Assembly: GCA_011620315.1 (NCBI GenBank)
Contig: WOZO01000002.1
Span: 1-36,545, forward strand
DNA from: Sideroxydans sp.
Lineage (GTDB): Bacteria; Pseudomonadota; Gammaproteobacteria; Burkholderiales; Gallionellaceae
Direction of reading: 5' to 3'
DNA length: 36,545 bases
In this document: positions 1 to 8,358 of the stretch, one piece after another
How positions within the stretch are numbered: the first letter of the stretch is position 1
Layout: each line of letters opens with the position of its first letter
Position numbers and translations under genes: made by a program
Notes under the pieces: generated by a model
What the model saw: the letters and a program-made list of their open reading frames with translations, nothing else
Databases searched by the model: none
Told to the model about the DNA's origin: nothing

Positions 1-337
1 TGAGAGGATGCGGATTTACTGAATCGAATTTACAGCAGATTTTGGACTTGACCTCGTCATCCTCATTTTCAGCATGCTCCATTACAAATGTTTTCAGACG
101 ATATCCCTCTTCCTCCACAAGCCGAATGTGTTCAATCGCTTGCGGGTATCCGGGTTTAACACGACTTTTTTCAGATATACGCCAGTCTTCGCCGAGAATC
201 GTTTGAGCATCACCATTTACATGTTCTGTCCATACCCCAAAGACAACGAACTTACGTTTGTGATTAACGAAAGACCAACTCCACGACCAGTTATTACACG
301 TAGCACCGTGTGATTCGATAAAACTCTTACGTCTCAT
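1..337 (-). CDS. Partial gene, probable HNH-type restriction endonuclease (N-terminal 112 codons)
   Basis: This reading frame is open from an ATG at 337 to the window edge and is absent from the ORF track because it has no stop here. The protein begins MRRKSFIESHGATC and continues through NWSWSWSFVN, GYPQAIEHIRLVEEEGY and RLKTF. From memory, this pattern is typical of the N-terminal part of a family of HNH endonucleases annotated as 5-methylcytosine-specific or McrA-like. The HNH motif itself would lie outside the window, so the catalytic class is not seen. Seven bases upstream of the ATG, the minus strand carries a run of nine G after an A, which serves as or overlaps the ribosome binding site. 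The gene is codirectional with the integrase and lies on the island side of tRNA-Met, so it is probably island cargo. It could also be another defence protein sharing this N-terminal domain. Confidence 0.5.
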   Translation of the reverse strand, partial: MRRKSFIESHGATCNNWSWSWSFVNHKRKFVVFGVWTEHVNGDAQTILGEDWRISEKSRVKPGYPQAIEHIRLVEEEGYRLKTFVMEHAENEDDEVKSKICCKFDSVNPHPL

Positions 338-340
338 GCT

Positions 341-349
341 CCCCCCCCC
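341..349 (-). promoter_or_regulatory. G9 homopolymer at the ribosome binding site of the HNH-like gene
   Basis: The plus strand shows nine consecutive C, which read as nine G on the coding strand. They sit 3 bases upstream of the ATG at 337, in the Shine-Dalgarno position. The tract length sets or blurs the spacing between the ribosome binding site and the start codon. Such tracts can slip during replication and may also be miscounted in sequencing. Confidence 0.45.
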
Positions 350-478
350 TGATGCAGTAGATACCTTGCTACCTGATTGTCAGGAATGTATACCAATACG
401 GCCTTCAAATATTGCGATCATACTAGGCAGCTTCGGCCGATCATCCGACAGGTCTGTCCAACTCTGATCTACTACAAC

Positions 479-1744
479 TCACGCGACCTTGAACGGAATC
501 ACCTGCGCACTATTCTTTAAGGCATCAAGATAGTCAGACCATTCCTGCATCATCTTTTTTCGCTCGGGCATGTACATCAAATGAAGATCGCGCTTGTACG
601 CGGCCTTCACTTTGTTGTGTTCATCATGCGCCAACTGACGCTCGATCCACTCCTGCTTGTACCCCAGGTTATCCAAGATCGTGCTGGCCAAGGCACGAAA
701 GCCATGCGGAGTCATCTCATCGCCTGTCCAACCCATACGACGCATGGCAGACCTGACGCCGTTATCCGACATAGGGCGATTCTTGTCTCTCTCGCTCGGG
801 AAGAGGTACTTAATGTTTCCAGTGAGGGGCTGGATTTCTTTCAGGATCTGGATTGCCTGCTGGCTTAGAGGCACCAGATGTGGCGCTTGTGTTCGCTTCC
901 CTGTTTTGTGCGCGGAGGGAGGAATGGTGATCAGCGCCGAATCAAAATCGATCCATTCCCACTCGAGCTTTCGCAATTCACCTGGTCGCAGAAATACGCG
1001 TGGCGACAGGGCAAAGGCAGCTCGAACCACGTGAGTTCCACTATAGCCTTCAATATCGCGCAGGAGTTCACCAACTATTTTAGGATCTGTGATTGCCGCA
1101 AAATGGTTGTCTTTGCGATAGGGCGGGAGCGCTCCCTTCAGGTCGCCCGAAGGATCCCGTTCTGCCAAACCTGATGCAACGGCGTAGCGGAACACCCTAC
1201 CGCACTCAGAAAGAGCACGGTGAGCTGTTTCCAGTGCACCACGAGCTTCAATCTTTCGGATCACAGAAAGCAACTCTGGAGCGGCAATTTCAGCGATTGG
1301 GCGTTTCCCCAGCCAAGGGAAAATGTCTTTTTCAAGCCGACCAAGAATCTTGCTTGAGTGGTTGTCTTCCCACTTCAGGCTCGAACGATGTTTTTCAAAC
1401 CACTCGCGAGCGACAACCTCAAATACTGATCGGGCATCATGTTGCTTTTGTTCAGACTGCTTTGCTAGAACCGCCTTTGCCGCCTGTTTGGCTGCCGAAG
1501 GATCGACACCCTCGTGAATAGATTGCCGAGCCTTAAATGCATTCTCCCGGGCCGTAGCGAGCGGCACCAATGGGTACTCGCCAATAGAGAGCGTTTTTTC
1601 CTTGCCGGCGAATCGGTATCTCAACTGCCAGAGCTTGGCACCTGTTGTTCGTACCACCAGCATCAGACCATCCCCATCGCTTAGCTTGTACTGCTTTTCG
1701 GATGGCTTTGCGGCCCGGATTTCTTTATCGCTCAACTTGCCCAT
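479..1744 (-). CDS. P4-type tyrosine integrase (DUF4102 arm-binding plus phage integrase catalytic domain)
   Basis: This is a site-specific recombinase that inserts and excises a genomic island at a tRNA gene. Residues 1-90 form the DUF4102/Arm-DNA-bind_3 domain (KLSDGDGLMLVV, LSIGEYP). A SAM-like core-binding domain follows at about 105-200, and the catalytic domain at about 215-405. The active-site set is visible: Arg253 in RPGELR, a candidate Lys280, His347 and Arg350 in HGFR, His373 in QLAH, and the Tyr383 nucleophile in AAYKR. Length (421 aa) is normal for the family, and nothing looks broken. The ATG at 1744 is preceded by GAGGGTG on the coding strand. The gene points away from tRNA-Met, whose 3' end lies 211 bp upstream, the usual layout for an integrase beside its own attachment site. 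Confidence 0.93.
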   Translation of the reverse strand: MGKLSDKEIRAAKPSEKQYKLSDGDGLMLVVRTTGAKLWQLRYRFAGKEKTLSIGEYPLVPLATARENAFKARQSIHEGVDPSAAKQAAKAVLAKQSEQKQHDARSVFEVVAREWFEKHRSSLKWEDNHSSKILGRLEKDIFPWLGKRPIAEIAAPELLSVIRKIEARGALETAHRALSECGRVFRYAVASGLAERDPSGDLKGALPPYRKDNHFAAITDPKIVGELLRDIEGYSGTHVVRAAFALSPRVFLRPGELRKLEWEWIDFDSALITIPPSAHKTGKRTQAPHLVPLSQQAIQILKEIQPLTGNIKYLFPSERDKNRPMSDNGVRSAMRRMGWTGDEMTPHGFRALASTILDNLGYKQEWIERQLAHDEHNKVKAAYKRDLHLMYMPERKKMMQEWSDYLDALKNSAQVIPFKVA

Positions 1745-1764
1745 TTACACCCTCGCGAAGGTAG

Positions 1765-1815
1765 TTCGTTACCCACACTATACCAAAATCGAGGAAATTA
1801 CCCACTTCGTTACCC
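1765..1815. promoter_or_regulatory. Candidate integrase arm-type sites and int promoter
   Basis: The 10-mer TTCGTTACCC occurs at 1765-1774 and again at 1806-1815. A third TTACCC core lies at 1798-1803. These repeats sit just upstream of the integrase start and surround a TATAGT -10-like hexamer on the minus strand. P4-type integrases bind short direct repeats through their N-terminal arm domain, so these are plausible arm sites and could also allow autoregulation. This is inference from position and repetition. Confidence 0.4.
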
Positions 1816-1916
1816 GCAATAACGTGGGAAAGACTGAGAAACCGTGACACAACCTGACAACGCATGAAAATGACCAAAGGCTATATAGATAATGGCCCGC
1901 AAAGGATATGGGCAAG

Positions 1917-1945
1917 AAAAAGCCCCGACTGGCGGGGCTTGATTT
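1917..1945 (-). terminator. Rho-independent terminator after tRNA-Met
   Basis: On the minus strand an 8-bp stem (AAGCCCCG pairing with CGGGGCTT, arms 1920-1927 and 1933-1940) with a 5-nt loop is followed by a short T run. It begins about 15 nt downstream of the tRNA CCA end. It also lies inside the interval between the tRNA and the integrase, on the element side of the presumed crossover. Confidence 0.7.
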
Positions 1946-1954
1946 CAACTGTAC

Positions 1955-1985
1955 TGGTGGTGATAGGTGGACTTGAACCACCGAC
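1955..1985. other. Presumed attachment site at the 3' end of tRNA-Met (island boundary)
   Basis: Integrases of this family usually recombine in the T-arm/acceptor end of a tRNA gene and regenerate an intact tRNA. The tRNA is intact, its 3' end faces the integrase, and sequence beyond it contains the integrase and a restriction-like gene. The matching direct repeat at the other end of the element is outside the window, so exact crossover bases cannot be given. Confidence 0.5.
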
Positions 1986-2031
1986 CCCAGCATTATGAGT
2001 GCTGTGCTCTAACCAACTGAGCTATATCACC
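1955..2031 (-). tRNA. tRNA-Met (CAT), elongator type, CCA encoded
   Basis: The minus strand folds as a 77-nt tRNA. The acceptor stem is GGTGATA/TATCACC with discriminator A, and CCA is encoded at 1957-1955. The D-loop region is AGCTCAGTTGGTTAGAGC, the anticodon loop reads CTCATAA, and the T-loop reads GGTTCAAGTCC. The CAT anticodon in this scaffold matches the elongator tRNA-Met. A lysidine-modified tRNA-Ile2 shares the anticodon and cannot be fully excluded by eye. The 3' half is the likely attB/attL core for the adjacent integrase. Confidence 0.93.
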
Positions 2032-2103
2032 GTCAACTTTTTCGGCACAAATTGTTGCGCTACCAAAAAGAGGGCGGCATTTTGCTGATTTAGTCTCGCC
2101 CTG

Positions 2104-2850
2104 TCAATTACAGTCTGACATTTTTAACTCGCTGTCTGGAAATTCCTTCAGCAGGTTGCGTACTTTCGCCTCGATTTCAGTATCCGCATTCGCAATCACG
2201 AACTGTGTGAACCTGAGTTTGCTGTTGCGTTCGCTCACCTTTGCAGTGCGCACGCCCTGCTTGCGCAGGCTGGCGAGATAATTTTCTGCCGCGCGTTCGG
2301 TGCGGAACACGCCAAGCGAAATGGCTCGCTGCCATTCTCCCGCCTCCTGCACCACGAAATAGTCATTTACGCCGAGCGCCTTCAATTGAGCGATCTTGCG
2401 CTGCACTGCGGCCTGATTCTTCAGCGGCTGCATATAGACCCAGAATCCGGTCGGATGCTCAATCGTGCTTGTCTGCAACCGCGCGCCGAGATGCAGTTCA
2501 GACAACTTCTGCCGCGCATCTGCCAAGCCACTGCCGGAGAATTCGCCCCAGAACAAGCATTGTCTGATCTGCGGCGGGTTTGCCAGCTCGCCAATTAAAC
2601 GGGGCGCGGGAGCGGAAGCCGGCTCGGCCAGCGCAACCGCAGAAGCTGCTGCAGGGGCTGGAGCCGCAACTGGCGGCGCTGATTCAGCCTTCGTTGGCGG
2701 AACTTCTTTCAGCAGAATCACCTTGTCTGCGTGCAACTCAGCCTGTGCGGCCAATGCCTCCGGATCCGCTGTCAGCATCCCGCCCCAGCGCATCCATGAA
2801 AACAACAGTGCATTGGCCAACAACAGCCCCCATGCAAGTTTCTTGCTCAT
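2104..2850 (-). CDS. SPOR-domain protein with N-terminal membrane anchor
   Basis: This 248-aa protein starts with a single hydrophobic segment (about residues 5-20) suited to an inner-membrane anchor. A 50-60 residue Ala/Pro-rich linker follows, then a C-terminal globular part. Residues about 135-210 look like a SPOR domain (GFWVYMQPL, two repeats ending in SLGVFRTERAAENYL). SPOR domains bind denuded peptidoglycan strands at division sites, so a periplasmic envelope role is likely, but none is proven. It overlaps the end of coaX by 4 bp, making it the last gene of the birA-coaX series, a common betaproteobacterial arrangement. The cysteine at CLFWGEF is conserved-looking but unexplained. Confidence 0.75.
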   Translation of the reverse strand: MSKKLAWGLLLANALLFSWMRWGGMLTADPEALAAQAELHADKVILLKEVPPTKAESAPPVAAPAPAAASAVALAEPASAPAPRLIGELANPPQIRQCLFWGEFSGSGLADARQKLSELHLGARLQTSTIEHPTGFWVYMQPLKNQAAVQRKIAQLKALGVNDYFVVQEAGEWQRAISLGVFRTERAAENYLASLRKQGVRTAKVSERNSKLRFTQFVIANADTEIEAKVRNLLKEFPDSELKMSDCN

Positions 2851-3569
2851 TCTTCGATCTCTCCCAATATCTGCAGCCCGTGCAACACCAAATGCTCGTC
2901 ATGTTCACATGGCACGGGCAAACCATGTATCACCCTGTTCGATGCGCCACCACTCACTAAGCAACGCACGCTGCTCTCGCGCTGTTGCAGCAGGCCGAAC
3001 TGATGCAGGATCGCCCCCTGCGTCGCCCGCACTGCACCGCTCAGCATGGCATCTGCGGTTACCTGCGGGAAGTCCTGCAAAGCACCGGCCTCGTCCGCCA
3101 ACTGCGCTGTATTGGCACTGAGGCTGCTCAGCATCAGCGATATCCCCGGCAGGATCAAACCGCCCAGAAACTCTCCTTGCGCGGATAGCGCATCAATCGT
3201 AGTCGCGGTACCGCAATTGGCGACCAGACAGGCACCGGACGCACGATGGCGCGCGGCGATCAGCGCTGACCATCGATCACTGCCAAGCTGTTGCGGCGCA
3301 CGGTAACCGTTGCGAACACCGCAGCGTTCAGCCTCGGCCCGCATGAACGCGGGGACACACTGCAAAGCGGCGAGACGTTCACGCAACTTCGTTGCGATCG
3401 CATCGCCCGCCACATTGGATACTACAACGCGGGAATGCGGTGTTATCTCGCCGATCAAAGTCGGCAATAGTTCCAGTTCGCCATTTTCGAACACGCCTTG
3501 ACGCAGCCAGGCACCATTTTCCACCAGCGCCCATTTGCATCGACTGTTCCCGATATCCAGCAACAGCAT
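2847..3569 (-). CDS. coaX: Type III pantothenate kinase
   Basis: It phosphorylates pantothenate, the first step of coenzyme A synthesis, in the cytoplasm. The ASKHA-fold signatures are present: DIGNSR at residues 5-10 (phosphate-binding loop), GSDRW at 96-100 (pantothenate and dimer region), NCGTATTID at 118-126 and GGLILPG at 136-142. At 240 aa it has the family length. It follows birA with a gap of 1 nt between the birA stop and its ATG and overlaps the SPOR gene by 4 bp, so it is cotranscribed. CoaX-type kinases need a monovalent cation and are not feedback-inhibited by CoA; that is family knowledge, not seen here. Confidence 0.95.
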   Translation of the reverse strand: MLLLDIGNSRCKWALVENGAWLRQGVFENGELELLPTLIGEITPHSRVVVSNVAGDAIATKLRERLAALQCVPAFMRAEAERCGVRNGYRAPQQLGSDRWSALIAARHRASGACLVANCGTATTIDALSAQGEFLGGLILPGISLMLSSLSANTAQLADEAGALQDFPQVTADAMLSGAVRATQGAILHQFGLLQQRESSVRCLVSGGASNRVIHGLPVPCEHDEHLVLHGLQILGEIEE

Positions 3570-3570
3570 G

Positions 3571-4557
3571 CTATTTCCCCCTCAGGCTGACTTCTCCGGA
3601 ATGGAACTCGCGCAAACCTTCCGTCGTTTCCACACGCAATGCGCCCTCGTCCGTCACACCCAGCGCGACACCTTCGATACGTTTGCCATCCGGCATCAAC
3701 ATCTCGACAGGGCGATGATCATATATATGAGCGCTTTCCCATTCCTTGCGCAATGCGGCGAAACCGTTCACTGAGAATTCGCGCAGCATGGACTCCAGTT
3801 GTTTTAGCAAGATCGACAGCACCTTGTTGCGTTGATCGGGCGGCACGCCGCAGGCCGACAAATCGCCTACCGCCTGGCCGATCTTTGCACCATCCGCAGG
3901 CGCAGCCAGATTCAGCCCGATACCGATCACCACCGCGCTGGGCCCCAACATGTCGCCCTGAGCTTCGAGCAATATGCCGGCAAGTTTGCCCGATGGCAGC
4001 ATCACATCGTTAGGCCATTTCAAGCCGGCAGCTTGCACCCCCAGCTCGCGCAATGCGCGCATCATGGCAACCCCCACGGCCAGACTCAGCCCCGACAAGG
4101 CAGCCAAGCCGCATTCAAAACGCCACAACAACGAGAAGGTGAGCGCATCACCCAGACTGGCATGCCAGCTTCGTCCCAAGCGCCCGCGTCCGGCACTCTG
4201 CCACTCCACCGCGATCACTGTGCCGCTTGTTGCACCGCGCGATGCGGCCTGCAGCAGCAACGCGTTGCTGGAAGTCGCGTAGTCGAGTATCTCCAGATTC
4301 AGCGCGGCACCGGCTTCAGCAAGGATAGCCACTTTGTCCAGCCAGCATATAGGACGGGACAACCGGTAGCCGCGTCCGCGCACACTATGCAACTCCACGC
4401 CGTATCGCGCCACGTCTTGCAATGCGTTGTGCACGCTGGCACGGGACATATCCAGTTGTCGCGCCATATCCTCGCCGGAATGGAATTCGCCGTCCGCCAG
4501 CAAGCGCAGCAGGGCGAACGTCAGCGGCTTGGGGGCAACGTTGCAAGCGGTATTCAT
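3571..4557 (-). CDS. birA: Biotin-protein ligase / biotin operon repressor BirA
   Basis: BirA makes biotinyl-5'-AMP and transfers biotin to the carrier protein of acetyl-CoA carboxylase. With an N-terminal winged helix it can also repress biotin genes. The HTH spans about residues 14-60 (MSRASVHNALQDV), so this is the bifunctional form. The catalytic loop GRGRLGRSW is at 123-131 and KWPNDV at 180-185. The C-terminal SH3-like domain carries EGVALGVTDEGALRVET. The ORF track starts six codons earlier, but the ATG at 4557 gives an exact ATGA overlap with the patatin gene stop, so I prefer it (328 aa). No BirA operator was recognised in the window. Confidence 0.94.
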   Translation of the reverse strand: MNTACNVAPKPLTFALLRLLADGEFHSGEDMARQLDMSRASVHNALQDVARYGVELHSVRGRGYRLSRPICWLDKVAILAEAGAALNLEILDYATSSNALLLQAASRGATSGTVIAVEWQSAGRGRLGRSWHASLGDALTFSLLWRFECGLAALSGLSLAVGVAMMRALRELGVQAAGLKWPNDVMLPSGKLAGILLEAQGDMLGPSAVVIGIGLNLAAPADGAKIGQAVGDLSACGVPPDQRNKVLSILLKQLESMLREFSVNGFAALRKEWESAHIYDHRPVEMLMPDGKRIEGVALGVTDEGALRVETTEGLREFHSGEVSLRGK

Positions 4558-5726
4558 TGCGCCAGATCGACACAAGGAGACACTCCGCCTTGCTCCAGGA
4601 ACGCCATGATCTCTTCGCGTCGTTTAAACGCATCCTGATAACCCAGATCGATCAATGCACGGCAATAGTATTTGTCGAACAGCAGATAGCTCACCAGGTT
4701 CGCGCCGCTGCCGCGCATCACACCCGCTAGACGCAGCAGCAAGCGTATGGTCCATGGCAGGTTCCGGATATAGCGCTCGGCGATCTTCTCCAGCGGCTGG
4801 CTGGGCGATATGACCAGGGCTTCGACATGGCGCAGATCAAGACTCTTGTGCAACTCCACAGGGATGGCACTGAGTGTTCTGTTGATACTTTGCAAACGCT
4901 CCAGATCGACTTCCAGACCGTCGATGAAGATGCTGTCCAGCGCATGGCCGGCTATCTCGGCCAGCGACGGGTAGTGCTCGATCTTGGGGCGTTTCTCCTC
5001 GTCTTCCCCGGCACTGTGCCCCACTCCGACCACCAGCACGCGCTGCGCCCCCAGATGCAGCGCGGAACTGACAGGCGCGATCTGCCGCACCGAGCCGTCG
5101 CCGAAGAATTCCCGGTTCACATGCACTGCCGGAAAGATAAAAGGGATGGCGGAAGACGCCAGCAGATGTTGAATATCGATCTGGGTCGGCACACCGATGC
5201 GGCGTGTTCGCTTCCAGGGTTTGATGTCCGGTGCGCCCTGATAGAAAGTCACCGATTGGCCGGAGCTAAATCCGGAAGCCGTGATGCTCACCGCATGCAC
5301 CAGTCCGTCATCGATATGGCGCTGTATCAATTCGCAGGGCAGGGCCCGTTCCAGAAACGTGCGCAGCGGACTGTTATCCAGCAGCGAGACGCGGTTGAGC
5401 CAGTTGCTGCCCAGCACGCTCAGCAGCAGGCCGAATACCCAGCGCAGAGTGTTACTCAAGACACCGAGCGCATCCGCGCGGTAGATTTCGGTCACATGGG
5501 CATTGTTCCAGATGTTCAGCAGGTGGCGTACCCCCTTGCGGAAATGGCGCGCATTCACTGCCAGCGCAATCGAGTTCAGGGCACCGGCTGACGTACCCGA
5601 GATGACTTTGAAAGGAATTGGTGCCCGATAAGGCAGAAACTCGGCGACGGCTTTCAGCACGCCAACCTGATAGGCCGCACGCGCGCCGCCGCCGGTAAGG
5701 ATCAGTCCGATCGTCTCCTTTTGCAT
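4554..5726 (-). CDS. Patatin-like phospholipase
   Basis: This is a serine lipid acyl hydrolase of the patatin family. The oxyanion-hole glycines appear in GLILTGGGARAAYQ (about residues 7-20), the nucleophile elbow is GTSAG with Ser46, and the catalytic Asp is D210 in DGS, so the Ser-Asp dyad is complete. The C-terminal 120 residues (QSINRTLSAI onward) match no domain I recognise. The protein is 390 aa with no obvious signal peptide. A hydrophobic patch near residues 94-110 (WVFGLLLSVLG) could associate with membrane. It sits 3 nt after the 78-aa small gene and overlaps birA by 4 bp. Substrate is unknown; membrane lipid turnover is a guess. Confidence 0.88.
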   Translation of the reverse strand: MQKETIGLILTGGGARAAYQVGVLKAVAEFLPYRAPIPFKVISGTSAGALNSIALAVNARHFRKGVRHLLNIWNNAHVTEIYRADALGVLSNTLRWVFGLLLSVLGSNWLNRVSLLDNSPLRTFLERALPCELIQRHIDDGLVHAVSITASGFSSGQSVTFYQGAPDIKPWKRTRRIGVPTQIDIQHLLASSAIPFIFPAVHVNREFFGDGSVRQIAPVSSALHLGAQRVLVVGVGHSAGEDEEKRPKIEHYPSLAEIAGHALDSIFIDGLEVDLERLQSINRTLSAIPVELHKSLDLRHVEALVISPSQPLEKIAERYIRNLPWTIRLLLRLAGVMRGSGANLVSYLLFDKYYCRALIDLGYQDAFKRREEIMAFLEQGGVSPCVDLAQ

Positions 5727-5729
5727 GGC

Positions 5730-5966
5730 TCAAGCCGCCGAATGGGCCTTCACGGATTCGAGTGCATCCTGCAAGGTCTCCTCGGGGAGCGCGTTAATCA
5801 TCTCGGACAGCAACTCGGCGGCATCCACCGCCTGCGTCTGCAAGCACATGGCATCCGCATTCGCCACCAGCACCGCCGCCGCGCCCACCACTCTGAGCAG
5901 ACGATTGCGCTCGGCCATCAACATTTCAACTTCTTTGCTCAGCAGATCCACTTCCTGTTTATCCAT
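5730..5966 (-). CDS. Small coiled-coil hypothetical protein, 78 aa
   Basis: I do not recognise this family. The ATG overlaps the maeB stop by one base (TAATG), and the gene ends 3 nt before the patatin start, so it is translated within the same operon. The first 40 residues have a heptad-like pattern (LLSKEVEMLMAERNRLLRVV). An alanine/valine-rich stretch follows, then an acidic helix (LPEETLQDALESV). There is no signal peptide or metal site. The tight fit between two real genes and the matched codon style argue for a real gene. Confidence 0.65.
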   Translation of the reverse strand: MDKQEVDLLSKEVEMLMAERNRLLRVVGAAAVLVANADAMCLQTQAVDAAELLSEMINALPEETLQDALESVKAHSAA

Positions 5967-8242
5967 TACTCACTCCTGGTTTTTACGCCGGCCACCGCCA
6001 GCGCACTCATGTTCACGATACGACGCGTTGTCGCTGTCGCTGTCAGAATATGCGCGGACTTGTCCGCGCCCAACAGGATGCTGCCGATGGTGATGCCATC
6101 GCCCGCAGTCATCTTGAGCAGATTGTAGGCGATATTGGCCGCATCCAGATTGGGCATCACCAGCAGATTGGCCTGGCCTTTCAATTTCGCCTCGGGGAAC
6201 AGTTGCTCGCGGATCTTTTCTGACAAGGCCGTATCGCCGTGCATCTCGCCCTCCACCTCCAGCTCCGGTGCCATTTGCGACAGTAACGTTCTGGTATGCG
6301 CCATCTTGCGCGCCGAAGCATCGTCGTGGCTGCCGAAGTTGGAATGCGACAGCAGCGCGACTTTCGGCGTCAGCCCGAAGTAACGCACCTCTTCCGCCGC
6401 CAGCATGGTCAGCTCCGCCAGCTGCTCGGCAGTCGGATCGAGGTTCACATGCGTGTCGCAGATGAACAGCGTGTGCTTGGGCAACAGCAGGATGTTCATC
6501 GCGCCGTACACGCTGCTGCCGGGACGATGGCCGATCACTTCGTCGATATAACGCAGATGGTACAGCGGCTGGTCCACCGTGCCGCACAGCATGGCATCCG
6601 CCGCGCCCATGTGCACCAGCATCGCCGCGATCAGCGTGCTGCGCCGGTGCATCTCGCGCTTGGCCACCTCTGGGGTCACGCCGTCGCGCGCGCGCAGGCG
6701 GTGATATTCCATCCAGTATTCACGGTAACGCGGATCGTCGTTCGGATCGACCAGTTCGAAATCCTGACCGGGCCGGATGCGCAGCCCCAGCCGCTCGATG
6801 CGCGTGGCGATCACATCCGGCCGGCCGACCAGTATCGGCTGCGCCAAGCCTTCGTCCACCACCGTCTGCACCGCATGCAGCACGCGCTCGTCTTCGCCTT
6901 CCGCATACGCCAGGCGATGCCTAGTCTTCTTCGCCAGATCGAACACCGGCTTCATCAATAAAGTCGAGTGATAGACGAAGCCGGACAGATGTTCGATATA
7001 GGCGCGCATATCGGGTATGGGACGTGTCGCCACGCCGCTGTCCATGGCAGCCTGTGCCACGGCGGGGGCGACCTTGTAGATCAGGCGCGGATCGAAGGGT
7101 TTGGGGATCAGATACTGCTCGCCGAAGCTCAGGCTCTCGTCGCCGTAAACCGCCGCCACTTCATCCGATTGCTCGGCCCGCGCCAGTGCGGCGATGGCGC
7201 GCACGGCGGCCTGCTTCATCTCTTCATTGATAGCGGTCGCGCCCACATCCAGCGCACCGCGGAAGATGTAGGGAAAGCACAGCACGTTGTTCACCTGGTT
7301 CGGATAGTCCGAACGACCGGTCGCCAGAATGGCATCCGGTCGCACCTCCAGCGCCAGCGCAGGCAAAATCTCGGGATTGGGATTGGCCAGCGCGAAGATC
7401 AGCGGTCGCGCAGCCATCTGCTGCACCATCTCCGGCTTGAGCACGCCGCCCGCCGACAGGCCAAGGAACACATCCGCCCCGGCGATGACATCCGCCAGCT
7501 TGCGCTGCGGGATGTCGCGCGCATAGCGCGCCTTGTTGTCGTCCATCTCCTCGCTGCGTCCCTTGTACACCACACCTTTGATGTCGGTGACGACGATGTT
7601 CTCCATCCTCACGCCGAGGCTCACCAGCATATCCAGACAGGCCAATGCCGCCGCACCCGCACCGCTCGCCACCAGCTTGATGTCCTCGATGTTCTTGCCG
7701 ACCACCCGCAGACCATTCAGCAATGCCGCGCCGACGATGATGGCCGTACCGTGCTGGTCGTCGTGGAACACGGGGATTTTCATGCGCTCGCGCAGCTTGC
7801 GCTCGATGTAGAAACATTCGGGGGCTTTGATGTCTTCCAGATTGATGCCGCCGAAAGTGGGCTCCAGCGCGGCGATGATGTCGACCAGTTTTTCCGGGTC
7901 GTTCTCGGCGATCTCGATGTCGAACACATCGATACCGGCGAACTTCTTGAACAGCACGCCCTTGCCTTCCATCACCGGCTTGGACGCCAGCGGACCGATG
8001 TTGCCCAACCCCAGCACCGCCGTGCCGTTGCTGACGACGGCGACCAAATTGCCGCGCGCGGTGAGGCTGCGCACTTCGGCGGGGTCGCGCACGATCTCTT
8101 CGCATGCCGCCGCCACGCCCGGCGAATAGGCCAGCGCCAGATCGCGCGCCGTGTGCAACGGCTTGCTCGGCTGCACGGTGATCTTGCCCGCCGGGGATTG
8201 GCGATGGTATTTCAATGCGGCTTCACGTATCAGCTTGTCCAT
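5966..8242 (-). CDS. maeB: NADP-dependent malic enzyme with C-terminal phosphotransacetylase-like domain
   Basis: It decarboxylates malate to pyruvate, yielding NADPH. The malic N-terminal and NAD-binding domains fill about residues 1-410 ([31 protein letters not shown]). The C-terminal 330 residues are the PTA-like domain typical of large MaeB proteins, thought to bind acetyl-CoA as an allosteric effector rather than act as a transacetylase. The ORF track begins at 8284, but the ATG at 8242 has a GAGGA ribosome binding site 4 nt upstream and gives 758 aa, the usual MaeB length and the usual MDKL start. It lies downstream of mqo in the same direction, so the malate-to-oxaloacetate and malate-to-pruvate branches are encoded side by side. 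Confidence 0.94.
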   Translation of the reverse strand: MDKLIREAALKYHRQSPAGKITVQPSKPLHTARDLALAYSPGVAAACEEIVRDPAEVRSLTARGNLVAVVSNGTAVLGLGNIGPLASKPVMEGKGVLFKKFAGIDVFDIEIAENDPEKLVDIIAALEPTFGGINLEDIKAPECFYIERKLRERMKIPVFHDDQHGTAIIVGAALLNGLRVVGKNIEDIKLVASGAGAAALACLDMLVSLGVRMENIVVTDIKGVVYKGRSEEMDDNKARYARDIPQRKLADVIAGADVFLGLSAGGVLKPEMVQQMAARPLIFALANPNPEILPALALEVRPDAILATGRSDYPNQVNNVLCFPYIFRGALDVGATAINEEMKQAAVRAIAALARAEQSDEVAAVYGDESLSFGEQYLIPKPFDPRLIYKVAPAVAQAAMDSGVATRPIPDMRAYIEHLSGFVYHSTLLMKPVFDLAKKTRHRLAYAEGEDERVLHAVQTVVDEGLAQPILVGRPDVIATRIERLGLRIRPGQDFELVDPNDDPRYREYWMEYHRLRARDGVTPEVAKREMHRRSTLIAAMLVHMGAADAMLCGTVDQPLYHLRYIDEVIGHRPGSSVYGAMNILLLPKHTLFICDTHVNLDPTAEQLAELTMLAAEEVRYFGLTPKVALLSHSNFGSHDDASARKMAHTRTLLSQMAPELEVEGEMHGDTALSEKIREQLFPEAKLKGQANLLVMPNLDAANIAYNLLKMTAGDGITIGSILLGADKSAHILTATATTRRIVNMSALAVAGVKTRSE

Positions 8243-8358
8243 ACTGTCCTCGCTATTCAGGTTCAGCTCATCCAGCTTTTGCATGGGTTAAAGACCAGAT
8301 TAGCCGGTAGTTCGAAAATCGTGTTTGCTCACCGAGTGCTCCCCCGCCGTACTTACCC

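Noticed and set aside
74-313. Plus-strand 79-aa ORF at the left edge
   Set aside because: It is the antisense of the minus-strand HNH-like frame, which has a clear family pattern.
1955-2031. tRNA-Ile2 (lysidine-type) instead of tRNA-Met
   Set aside because: The anticodon CAT alone cannot decide, but the anticodon arm and D-arm match the elongator tRNA-Met pattern more closely.
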